Shown: positions 56,262-63,352 of the stretch, one piece after another
Numbering within the stretch: the stretch's first letter is position 1
Layout: each line of letters opens with the position of its first letter
DNA from: Calditrichaceae bacterium
GTDB taxonomy: Bacteria; Calditrichota; Calditrichia; RBG-13-44-9; J075
Assembly: GCA_013360445.1 (NCBI GenBank)
Contig: JABWBP010000009.1
Span: 1 to 64,000 of the forward strand
DNA length: 64,000 nt
Direction of reading: 5' to 3'
Program-made: the position numbers and the translations under genes
The notes under the pieces: model-generated
The model's database searches: none
What the model saw: the letters and a program-made list of their open reading frames with translations, nothing else
Told to the model about the DNA's origin: nothing

Positions 56262-57230
56262 TCAGCGGTACATCCCCGCCACGTATTCCCCGTAGCCGTT
56301 ATAGAGCAGGGTAGGAATGAGTTCCCCGGTGTCGATCAGCCGCTCCCTGGCCTGCGACCAGCGCGGGTGGGGCACTTTGGGATTCACGTTGGCCCGGAAG
56401 TCGTATTCATCCGGCGCCAGATCGTTCCAGAAGGTTTTCGGCTGCTCGCGGGTAAATTCGATGCGCACAATTCCCTTGATGCTCTTAAAGCCGTACTTCC
56501 AGGGAACGGCGAGGCGCAGGGGCGCGCCATGCTGTTTGGGCAACTCGTGCCCATAAACGCCGGTTACCATCAGGGTTAACTCGTTCATGGCCTCGGCCAT
56601 GGTCAATCCCTCGTAATAGGGCCAGGGATACCAGGTCTGGGTTTTTTGCCCCGCGGCCTGGGCGGGGCGGTAAAAAGAGACCATGCGCAGGTATTTTGCG
56701 TGGGAAGTCGGTTCTACTTCTTTGATCAGCGCGCTGAGGGGAAAGCCGCTCCAGGGCACGATCATCGACCAGGCCTCCACGCAGCGGTGGCGGTACACCC
56801 GCTCTTCCAAAGGCATCTTTTTGATCAACTCGTCGATGTCATAAGTTTTCGGGTTCGCCACCTCCCCGGCCACTTCCACCTGCCAGGGGCGGGTCGCGAA
56901 GCGCTCTGCCAGCTTCCAGACCCGCTCTTTGTCGGTGGTAAATTCATAATAGTTGTTGTAAGAAGCGGCGATGATTTCATTGGTCAGTGGGCGATCCACG
57001 GTATATTTGGCATTTCGCGCCAGGGGGTATATCCCGCCCGGTTTGGGAATGCTCTGGCTCACGTCTGTCCACTGCTCTCCCGCCGAAGTATTGCAGCCGT
57101 TTACCAGCGCCCAGGCCCCGATCCCTAACGTTCCCAGGGATTTCAGGAACTTGCGGCGATTCATGTACACCGCCTCGGGAGTAACCAGGCGCTCCGGCAA
57201 TTGGCTGATTTGGGGCAATTTTATCAACAT
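56262..57230 (-). CDS. msrP: MsrP-type protein-methionine-sulfoxide reductase, catalytic subunit (YedY family)
   Basis: A 322-residue molybdopterin enzyme exported by the Tat system. The twin-arginine motif is NRRKFLKSLG, preceded by the family leader LPERLVTPEAVYM. The molybdenum-binding Cys is in YRHRCVEAWSMIVPWSGFPL. Other family stretches are YNNYYEFTTDK and RLAVPWKYGFKSIKGI. It would repair oxidised methionines in periplasmic proteins. The usual membrane partner MsrQ is not adjacent. GGAGG precedes the ATG. It is head-to-head with another sulfite-oxidase-fold gene. Confidence 0.93.
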   Translation of the reverse strand: MLIKLPQISQLPERLVTPEAVYMNRRKFLKSLGTLGIGAWALVNGCNTSAGEQWTDVSQSIPKPGGIYPLARNAKYTVDRPLTNEIIAASYNNYYEFTTDKERVWKLAERFATRPWQVEVAGEVANPKTYDIDELIKKMPLEERVYRHRCVEAWSMIVPWSGFPLSALIKEVEPTSHAKYLRMVSFYRPAQAAGQKTQTWYPWPYYEGLTMAEAMNELTLMVTGVYGHELPKQHGAPLRLAVPWKYGFKSIKGIVRIEFTREQPKTFWNDLAPDEYDFRANVNPKVPHPRWSQARERLIDTGELIPTLLYNGYGEYVAGMYR

Positions 57231-57502
57231 GGATATTTACCTCCGCTAACTTGAAAAATCACAATATAAACCCGGCGTCACAAAAAGATCACAGAAATCT
57301 CAGCAAGACTTAAAATAATATGTCCCCCGATTAGCCGCTATCAGAGAGTTAATTTTTCTTAACGAGTGTAACCAAAATACTGAAAGAAATGCGGCGCCGG
57401 CATTTTTAATTTTGTTGCTCGAAAGCCTGGAAATGGCGATTTTAATGCGGAATTGAGGCGTAAAGTTTAAGCAATTAACAGGGTGACACGAAAGGAGGTC
57501 TT
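57231..57502. other. Divergent intergenic region, no array
   Basis: This 272-bp gap between two head-to-head molybdoenzyme genes must carry both promoters. It is A+T-richer than the genes and has no word array. I see no consensus -35/-10 pair on either strand. AAAGGAGG at 57491-57498 is the ribosome site of the plus-strand gene. Confidence 0.6.
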
Positions 57503-58135
57503 ATGTCGATCTTCGATCCTCTAAAGCGGGTGGAGCGCCTGAAAAAAGCCCGCCCGGGCCGGGAAGCGGATGCGGAATTGGAAAACCGCATTCCCCCGGG
57601 ACAATACGAAACGAAAAAATTCCCCGTGCTTACTTACGGAGATACCCAGCATATCAAACCGGAAGAATGGAAGATGCATATTTTCGGGCTGGTGGAAAAT
57701 CCCCTTACCTTGAGTTGGCAAGAATTGCTGGCGCTGCCGGCGGTCTCCATCCGGCGCGACATTCACTGCGTCACCCGCTGGAGTATGTTAGACAGTCACT
57801 GGGAGGGAGTTTTGTTCAGTGAATTAGTGAAAAAGGTTCGCCCCGCGCCGGAAGCTCGCTTCGTGATGCAGCACTCCTACGGCGGTTATACCACCAACCT
57901 GCCGTTGGAAGATTTGCTCACAGAGGACGTAATCATCGCTTACCAATACGAGGGGAAACCGCTCGACCCCGACCACGGCGGGCCGGTGCGCATGGTGGCG
58001 CCGCAGCTCTATTTCTGGAAGAGCGCCAAGTGGCTGAAGGGGCTGGAATTCATGGCCGAAGACCGCCCCGGCTTCTGGGAACAGTACGGCTACCACATGC
58101 ACGGCGATCCCTGGAGCGAGGAACGGTTTGGATAA
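57503..58135 (+). CDS. Sulfite-oxidase-like molybdopterin oxidoreductase, cytosolic
   Basis: A 210-residue protein of the oxidoreductase molybdopterin-binding fold. The Mo-ligand Cys is in IHCVTRWSMLDSHWEGVLF and the family end WLKGLEFMAEDRPGFWEQYGYHMHGDPWSEERF is intact. No signal peptide or Tat motif is present, so it should stay in the cytosol, unlike MsrP opposite. There is no heme or dimerisation domain. The substrate is unknown. A perfect GGAGG ribosome site precedes the ATG. Confidence 0.9.
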   Translation: MSIFDPLKRVERLKKARPGREADAELENRIPPGQYETKKFPVLTYGDTQHIKPEEWKMHIFGLVENPLTLSWQELLALPAVSIRRDIHCVTRWSMLDSHWEGVLFSELVKKVRPAPEARFVMQHSYGGYTTNLPLEDLLTEDVIIAYQYEGKPLDPDHGGPVRMVAPQLYFWKSAKWLKGLEFMAEDRPGFWEQYGYHMHGDPWSEERFG

Positions 58136-58228
58136 AGCGGGCGCAGCGCGATGTGGGCCGGGAAATCGCCCTGAAAGGCTTTTTGAACCCCCCCGGGTTG
58201 ATTTGGATTCGCCGGCCTTAGCAGCCGT

Positions 58229-58383
58229 TTTATCCCGGTCAGCCGCATTCCCGTTAACCTTAGGGATTTTTAACCGCAAAGACGCTAAGACGCAAAGAAA
58301 ACAGTGCTGATTTTTGTGAAGATCAGGAGGAATTTCAGGTTTTTTACTTAGGTTAACGCGAATGCGGTCAGCCGGGATCCCCA
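58229..58383. repeat. Palindromic element with about 30-bp inverted ends and CGCAAAGACGC words
   Basis: The left end ATCCCGGTCAGCCGCATTC and CCGTTAACCTTAG is answered by CTTAGGTTAACGCGAATGC and GGTCAGCCGGGATCCC at the right. The interior has CGCAAAGACGCTAAGACGC words. No clear flanking duplication. It follows the sulfite-oxidase-like gene in a convergent gap. Confidence 0.75.
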
Positions 58384-58402
58384 GGGGAAAAGTCCAAATT
58401 TT

Positions 58403-58486
58403 GGCCACGAAGTCACAAAATCACAAAGTTTCACCAAAAATTTTGAAAATTTTTAGTGAAACTTCATACCTCAGAGCCTTTGTGGC
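58403..58486. repeat. GCCACGAAGTCACAAAATCAC / CCTTTGTGGC palindrome
   Basis: GCCACGAAGTCAC and CACAAAGTTTCAC words pair with GTGAAACTTC and GCCTTTGTGGC. The centre CACCAAAAATTTTGAAAATT is itself self-complementary. It lies next to the previous element, before the stop of the CsgG-like gene. Confidence 0.8.
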
Positions 58487-58504
58487 AACTATTAAAACAG
58501 CTTC

Positions 58505-59452
58505 TTAGAACAGCAGCCCGATGGTAACCACTCCCCCACGGTCGTTGTAATCATTGAAGGTAAGGGTATAGTCGAAGTTGACGTGTACGTGGAAATTATA
58601 GGTCCGGAACATTAACAGGCCGGCGCTGACGGTTGCGCCCGGGCCCCCGCCTTTTTTCTCGCCCTGGCCATCCAACGAAGAATTCTCCCCCTCAGGGTCC
58701 TCGTGCACCACGCCATGGTAGCCTACCGCGCCTCCCAGGTACGGGCTGAAATCCTTCGGAGTGACCAGGTACAATACGCCGATCTCCAGGGCAAAACCTT
58801 TGCGGATACCCAATAAACCGCTCACCGCGAAGTGTTTCATCGCATGGAAGGTGCGGAAGTCCAAAACGAAAATCCTTTGTTCGCCGTCATACCCGTTTTC
58901 CGGGTAAAGGTAGCCGAAAGCAATGCCGAAAGAAGACTGGGCTTTCCGGGAGGCAGGTTTGCGGGATTCCTGATCGGTAATCAATCCCACTTCGGCGGTC
59001 TTCTCCACCGGGGTCTGCGTGGCAATGCTGATCGCCACCCGTTTGATCACCTGATCGAGCTCTTCTAAGTAGAGCGCGGTCATATTGTCCGACACCAAAA
59101 CCTCCTCGGAAGCGACCTCCGCCAGGGTGTATTCCAGGATAATTTTCTCCCCCAATTTGTTCAGGCTGCCGAAAACCACCTTGTCGGCTTCTACCTGCCG
59201 GCCAATCGCGATAGCGCAATCCAGATCCACGCAGACTGCGGAGTCCAGCGCCTGCCGGATTTGACTGTCCGAAACCAGCCGGTAGCGGGAGGCTTTTTGC
59301 ACTTCCTGGCGCAGCAGAAGCTGAGCAGTCTCTACCGAGGCCGCTTCCACTCCTACGGAACGAAATGGTAAAATCGCTATTCTTTCCTGACCACACAGAA
59401 AAGGAGCCATCAATACCAATATAGTGATCGCATAAGAAACCATTGTCTTCAT
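58505..59452 (-). CDS. CsgG/TolB-N-like domain protein with C-terminal beta-barrel
   Basis: A 315-residue exported protein. After a signal peptide (ITILVLMAPFLCGQ), residues about 20-165 have the RIAILPFRSVGV...ASRYRLVSDSQI pattern of CsgG/LpoB-type anticodon-binding-like domains. ADKVVFGSLNKLGEKIILEYTL follows. From about residue 185 the chain is beta-strand-rich and ends in an amphipathic strand GVVTIGLLF, like an outer-membrane barrel. Function unknown. GGAG lies eight bases before ATG 59452, and a consensus promoter stands upstream. Confidence 0.75.
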   Translation of the reverse strand: MKTMVSYAITILVLMAPFLCGQERIAILPFRSVGVEAASVETAQLLLRQEVQKASRYRLVSDSQIRQALDSAVCVDLDCAIAIGRQVEADKVVFGSLNKLGEKIILEYTLAEVASEEVLVSDNMTALYLEELDQVIKRVAISIATQTPVEKTAEVGLITDQESRKPASRKAQSSFGIAFGYLYPENGYDGEQRIFVLDFRTFHAMKHFAVSGLLGIRKGFALEIGVLYLVTPKDFSPYLGGAVGYHGVVHEDPEGENSSLDGQGEKKGGGPGATVSAGLLMFRTYNFHVHVNFDYTLTFNDYNDRGGVVTIGLLF

Positions 59453-59506
59453 GGCTGGTTCTCCATTTTTTCCCAAAATTCTTTTTTCCTCACCCAGCGC
59501 CAGACT

Positions 59507-59535
59507 ATTATAGTTAAAAAGGGAGGGATTGTCAA
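59507..59535 (-). promoter_or_regulatory. Consensus sigma70 promoter of the CsgG-like gene
   Basis: On the minus strand TTGACA (59535-59530) and TATAAT (59512-59507) are separated by 17 bp, matching consensus at every position. The expected start near 59500 leaves a leader of about 48 nt. Confidence 0.9.
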
Positions 59536-59584
59536 TCCGTATCCTGTCGCAGAATGGACGCTTCTGACAACCCGGGAAATATGC

Positions 59585-59618
59585 AAAGTGCGCTGCCCGC
59601 AGAAGTACAGCGCACTTT
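59585..59618 (-). terminator. Hairpin after the saccharopine dehydrogenase gene
   Basis: AAAGTGCGCTG (59585-59595) pairs with CAGCGCACTTT (59608-59618), an 11-bp perfect stem with a 12-nt loop. It lies 16 bp past the stop on the minus strand and before the next promoter. No T run follows, so termination is likely but not certain. Confidence 0.55.
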
Positions 59619-59633
59619 ACGATAAGATCAGAC

Positions 59634-60959
59634 TCATTTCACCGGGTAGGTTCTTTCGACGAATTTCACTCCCATGCTCTCCAACTCTTTCAGAACCGGT
59701 TCATAAATTTCCGGCTGCACCGGAATGTGTACCCCGGCCATGCGGATTTTGCCGCGCAGGATCAGGTTTGCGGCAATGGCGGCGGGCAGGCTGACGGTGC
59801 GCGACATGGCGGAATCGCCTTTGGGGATGCCGGTATCTACCAACGTGGAAGTGATCCGCTCCTCTTTTTTTCCGTATCGGGCGATAAACTCATGATGGAG
59901 GACAATCAGATCCAAATCATCCTTATCCATGGAGAGCTTTTTCAGCAACAGCGCGGCGAACATGTCCATCACGTTGTTTTCGTTGGGAAGCAGCTCAGCA
60001 TCGAACAAGCCCAGCCACTGGAATTTCTTGATCACCGTGGAATGCTTTTCCAGCCCCAGGAAAAGAGCGGTTTCTTCCTGGATGTCGTAGCTGTCTTCAG
60101 CGCCGATGAGTTTGTGCATCAAATCGAGGTAGGTCAATCCTTTCAGGTCTTCCCGGGGAGAGTCGTCGAACAGTCCCAATTCCTGGGCTTTTTTCATGGT
60201 GTAGCACCAGCCGATGTTGCGCAGGGTGCCGCGAAAAATGGTGTGGGCGTCTTTCAACCCGTACAATGCTTTGTAAGGGAGGGCGTCGCGGTTGGTGTAG
60301 CCTTCGAACGTTCCCGCCCCTTCGATGGTGAGAAGCTCGTAATTCTTGAACAAATCCCGCCCGGGGATGAATATGACCTCGCCGCCTTGCAAGAATTGGC
60401 CGTTGTTGCGCCCGGCCATGACCACTCCCCGGGGGCTCCAGGAAAATTTATAACCGAAGGGGTTGGTGTTGCTCTGCAGCGCCGGCAGCCCCCCGCAGTA
60501 GGAGCGAAAGCTCACCACTTTGCCGCCCTTTTTCTCCACCTCGTGAATGATCTTCATGGCGGACATGTGGTCGATGCCGGGATCCAGGCCGATCTCGTTC
60601 AGGATCAGGATGCCCGCGGCTTTGGCAGGCTGGTGCAGCTCCTGCATCGCCTTGCTGACGTAAGAGGTGGTGATGAGGTGCTTGCGGTACTGGATGCACA
60701 GGTTCGCCACCTGCACGTGGTGGGTGTAGGGCAGCAGGCTGATGGCCAGGTCGCACTCTTTCACCAGCGTTTCCAGACGCGCTTCGTCGTTCACGTTGAG
60801 CGCCTCGGCAACCCCGTTTTTGAAACCCTTGATCAGCGCCTCCGCTTTGCTGACGGTGCGGCTGGCGACTTTCACGTGATACTCTTTTTGCAGCAGGTAA
60901 TGCACCAGCGGCCGGGAAACCAGCCCGGCGCCCAGGACAAGTACGTTTTTCATAGTCAT
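59634..60959 (-). CDS. Saccharopine dehydrogenase family protein
   Basis: A 441-residue cytosolic NAD(P)-dependent oxidoreductase. The N-terminus is a Rossmann fold, VLVLGAGLVSRPLVHYLLQK. LNEIGLDPGIDHMSAMKII and SYCGGLPALQSNTNPFGYKFSWSP (split here over two conserved parts) are typical of lysine-forming saccharopine dehydrogenase and its relatives. Neighbouring asnA (separated by 123 bp with an array) does not fix the substrate. Lysine metabolism is possible; other members act in spermidine-type pathways. MTMKN and MKN starts are both possible. Confidence 0.88.
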   Translation of the reverse strand: MTMKNVLVLGAGLVSRPLVHYLLQKEYHVKVASRTVSKAEALIKGFKNGVAEALNVNDEARLETLVKECDLAISLLPYTHHVQVANLCIQYRKHLITTSYVSKAMQELHQPAKAAGILILNEIGLDPGIDHMSAMKIIHEVEKKGGKVVSFRSYCGGLPALQSNTNPFGYKFSWSPRGVVMAGRNNGQFLQGGEVIFIPGRDLFKNYELLTIEGAGTFEGYTNRDALPYKALYGLKDAHTIFRGTLRNIGWCYTMKKAQELGLFDDSPREDLKGLTYLDLMHKLIGAEDSYDIQEETALFLGLEKHSTVIKKFQWLGLFDAELLPNENNVMDMFAALLLKKLSMDKDDLDLIVLHHEFIARYGKKEERITSTLVDTGIPKGDSAMSRTVSLPAAIAANLILRGKIRMAGVHIPVQPEIYEPVLKELESMGVKFVERTYPVK

Positions 60960-60990
60960 TCCTTTAAATTTTACCTTCTTCAGAATTTAA

Positions 60991-61076
60991 TAGGAACGCG
61001 GAAAACGCTGATGCGGCGGATTTCCGCAGAAAAAAATCCGCGGGCATCCGCCATATCCGCATCATCCGCGTTCCTA
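60991..61076. repeat. TAGGAACGCGG / CCGCGTTCCTA two-armed array
   Basis: TAGGAACGCGGAAAACGC and GATGCGGCGGATTTCCGC on the left, ATCCGCGGGCATCCGCC and CATCCGCGTTCCTA on the right. The outer 11 bp are perfect inverted repeats. It fills the gap between saccharopine dehydrogenase and asnA. Confidence 0.9.
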
Positions 61077-61082
61077 TATTTT

Positions 61083-62225
61083 CTATTCCAGCACAAATAT
61101 ATTCTTCTTCGCGCAAATATCCTTGAGGATTTTCGGCCACACCGTCACGCTCACCTCGCCTAAGTGCGCCTTGCGCAGCAGCGACATGAGGGTGCGCGAT
61201 TGCCCAATCCCCCCGCCGATGCTCAGGGGAATCTCGTTTTTGATGATCGCCTGGTGGTAGGGCAGCTTCAGGAAGTGGGTCTGGCCGGTCATTTCCAACT
61301 GTTGTTTGAGGGTTTCCGCGTTTACCCGGATGCCCATGGAGGTAAGCTCGTGGCGGCGTTTGGTCACCGGGTTCCATACTAAGATGTCGCCGTTGAGGCC
61401 GTGCATGGGGCGGCCGTCTTTGGAGACCGTTTCCGTCACCCAGTCGTCGTAATCCGCGGCGCGCATTTCATGGGGATAACCGTCCTTCAGGGTCCAGCCG
61501 ATGCCGTAGATGAACACTGCGGGATATTTTTGCAGGATGGCGGTCTCCCGCTGCTTGCGGGGCAGGTCCGGGAACATATCCAGGATGTCTTCCGCGTGGA
61601 GGAAAGTCAGCTCATCGGGCAGGTTGGGATATTTGGGGGTCTTCAACTGCGGGAACTTCTCTTGCAGGTAAATTTCCGCGCCCTTGATCACCTTCCAGAT
61701 TTTCTTGACGATGCCGGTGAGGAAATCCAGGTTGCGCTGGTCGGCAGTGATCACTCTTTCCCAGTCCCACTGATCCACGTAAGCGCTGTGGTCGTGGTCC
61801 AGGAAGTAATCCTTACGCACAGCGCGCATGTCCGTGCACAGCCCCTCGCCCACTTTCATATCGAATTGCTTCAGAGCCACGCGTTTCCACTTGGTGGCCG
61901 CCTGCACCACCTGGGCGTCCACCGGGTGCTTGTCGTAATCGTTGGAAATGTGGAACTGGATAGGTGTGCGGGAGCCGTCGCGGTCTAAGTAATCGTTTAC
62001 CCCGCTTTCCACGTCCACGATCAGGGGAACCTGCACCATCATCAGGTTCAGTTCTTTGCAGAGGTGCTCCTCGATGTAATTTCTGGCGGCAAAGATCGCT
62101 TTCTGGGTTTCCTTGGGGGTCAACAGGGATTTGTAATCCGTGGGCAGAATTTTCTCCAGGTCTTCGTAATTGCCGATGCCCGGGCCGGCCAGGTCTGCCC
62201 TTTTGTCTGCCTTGGGTGCTGCCAT
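61083..62225 (-). CDS. asnA: Aspartate-ammonia ligase (asparagine synthetase A)
   Basis: A 380-residue class II synthetase-like enzyme that makes asparagine from aspartate, ammonia and ATP. Family segments include TQKAIFAARNYIEEHL, QVPLIVDVESGVNDYL, CTDMRAVRKDYFLDHDHSAYVDQWDWE (shown in parts) and GGGIGQSRTLMSLLRKAHLGEV near the end. Compared with E. coli AsnA (330 residues) it has a longer N-terminal lead. The start MAAPKADKRADL (62225) has GGAG eight bases upstream; upstream in-frame codons are not supported. Confidence 0.94.
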   Translation of the reverse strand: MAAPKADKRADLAGPGIGNYEDLEKILPTDYKSLLTPKETQKAIFAARNYIEEHLCKELNLMMVQVPLIVDVESGVNDYLDRDGSRTPIQFHISNDYDKHPVDAQVVQAATKWKRVALKQFDMKVGEGLCTDMRAVRKDYFLDHDHSAYVDQWDWERVITADQRNLDFLTGIVKKIWKVIKGAEIYLQEKFPQLKTPKYPNLPDELTFLHAEDILDMFPDLPRKQRETAILQKYPAVFIYGIGWTLKDGYPHEMRAADYDDWVTETVSKDGRPMHGLNGDILVWNPVTKRRHELTSMGIRVNAETLKQQLEMTGQTHFLKLPYHQAIIKNEIPLSIGGGIGQSRTLMSLLRKAHLGEVSVTVWPKILKDICAKKNIFVLE

Positions 62226-62362
62226 GATTGTTTCTCCTTTGGTTAGATGATTGTGTTTTCCCCGAACACCGCCGGGAGGTGGCCTCCGGGAAAAAGATCG
62301 CTCCTCTCCCCTGCTCTTTAAAGTAAATATTAACGGTTTTGATCGTACCAAAACAATGATAT

Positions 62363-62394
62363 TGATCAGGTTAAAATATGATTTTCGTCAATTA
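62363..62394. repeat. Dispersed 32-nt repeat, copy 2
   Basis: TTGATCAGGTTAAAATATG and ATTTTCGTCAATT match the copy at 8450-8481 at 28 of 32 positions. It lies between asnA and the tRNA-Ser region. The surrounding 62226-62502 shows no other feature I can support. Confidence 0.7.
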
Positions 62395-62502
62395 AAATGC
62401 TGTTTTCGGAAACGGATTATCGGTCCTGCCGAAAGATCGCGGGATAATCAAAAATTCCCTTTTGCGACCGGGAAAATTCTGTTATTTTTGCAACGTTTGC
62501 AT

Positions 62503-62619
62503 AGAGAAGTGCCAGAACGCTTGAATCGGGCGGTCTTGCCCCGGCACGAAGTGCTCCCCTTGGGAAAGGGGTTCCTTTGGCGAAGCCACGGCTTACGCCG
62601 CGGAAAAAACCGTTGTTCC
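62503..62619 (+). pseudogene. Remnant of a duplicated tRNA-Ser split by an insert
   Basis: 62503-62538 matches the 5' half of the adjacent tRNA-Ser at 30 of 36 positions, including an exact TTGAATCGGGCGGTCTTG. After TTG, inside the anticodon loop, comes a foreign block of about 65 bp (62539-62603). AAAACCGTTGTTCC (62606-62619) then resumes the tRNA sequence and breaks off before the T arm. The insert carries CCCCTTGGGAAAGGGGTTCC and GGCGAAGCC, like 10581-10640. It cannot fold into a full tRNA. Confidence 0.7.
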
Positions 62620-62622
62620 ATG

Positions 62623-62707
62623 GGAGAGGTGCGAGAGTGGTTGAATCGGGCGGTCTTGAAAACCGTTGTTCCTTCGGGAACCGTGGGTTCGAATCCCACC
62701 CTCTCCG
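62623..62707 (+). tRNA. tRNA-Ser (anticodon TGA)
   Basis: The acceptor stem GGAGAGG/CCTCTCC is perfect. The D arm begins GCGAGAGTGG and the anticodon loop is CTTGAAA with anticodon TGA. A variable arm GTTCCTTCGGGAAC marks it as class II (serine), and the T arm is GTGGGTTCGAATCCCAC. CCA is not encoded; GCTA follows. It sits 60 bp before the clpP start and may share its transcript. Confidence 0.96.
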
Positions 62708-62767
62708 CTATGTTTTATGCCTGTATTCCGGGTGAATCCACAAAACTTTAATCGCAGGAGATTCAGA

Positions 62768-63352
62768 ATGGACCTTCGTTTTGAAGAGAAAAAAGAAAAA
62801 GAGAACGGCGGCAAATCGCGCCTCGATGACAAATTGATGCAAACCCGCACCATTTTGATCTATGGAACCATCGACCAGAAGCTGGCCCGGGAGGTTACCC
62901 AGAAGCTGTTAGTGCTCTCCGCGGATTCCAATGAGGATATCAAAGTGTTCATCAATTCCCAGGGCGGGCACGTGGAGTCCGGGGATACTATTTTCGATAT
63001 GATTCGCTTTGTCAAACCGAAGGTGAAAGTCGTGGGCACCGGCTGGGTGGCCAGCGCCGGGGCGCTCATCTACGCCGCGGTTCCCCGGGAAAACCGCTAC
63101 AGCCTGCCCAACACCCGCTTCCTGCTGCACCAGCCCAGCGGCGGGGTGATGGGCCAGGCGGTGGACATCGGCATCGAAGCCAAAGAAATCGTCAAAATGC
63201 GCACCCGGCTGAATAAGATTTTTGCCGACGCCACCGGCCAGCCTTTAGAGAAGATCGAGAAAGACTCCGACCGCAATTTCTGGATGTCCGCCGCGGAAGC
63301 CCTGGAATACGGGCTGGTGGGGAAAATTATCAAGTCGGAAAAGGAAATTTAA
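62768..63352 (+). CDS. clpP: ATP-dependent Clp protease proteolytic subunit
   Basis: A 194-residue serine peptidase that forms the barrel of Clp proteases. The catalytic Ser is in [15 protein letters not shown], the His in [15 protein letters not shown] and the Asp in [11 protein letters not shown]. The nucleophile loop reads VASAGA rather than the common MAASMGA, so it may be a divergent second-type ClpP. GCAGGAG lies seven bases before ATG 62768. Its stop overlaps the kynU start (TAATG). Confidence 0.93.
   Translation: MDLRFEEKKEKENGGKSRLDDKLMQTRTILIYGTIDQKLAREVTQKLLVLSADSNEDIKVFINSQGGHVESGDTIFDMIRFVKPKVKVVGTGWVASAGALIYAAVPRENRYSLPNTRFLLHQPSGGVMGQAVDIGIEAKEIVKMRTRLNKIFADATGQPLEKIEKDSDRNFWMSAAEALEYGLVGKIIKSEKEI

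Noticed and set aside
59727-61163. Plus-strand open frame, 478 codons
   Set aside because: It lies opposite saccharopine dehydrogenase and part of asnA and has no family features.
62503-62619. tRNA with a group I intron in the anticodon loop
   Set aside because: The insert is only about 65 bp, lacks intron core elements, and the 3' part of the tRNA (T arm and acceptor) is missing.
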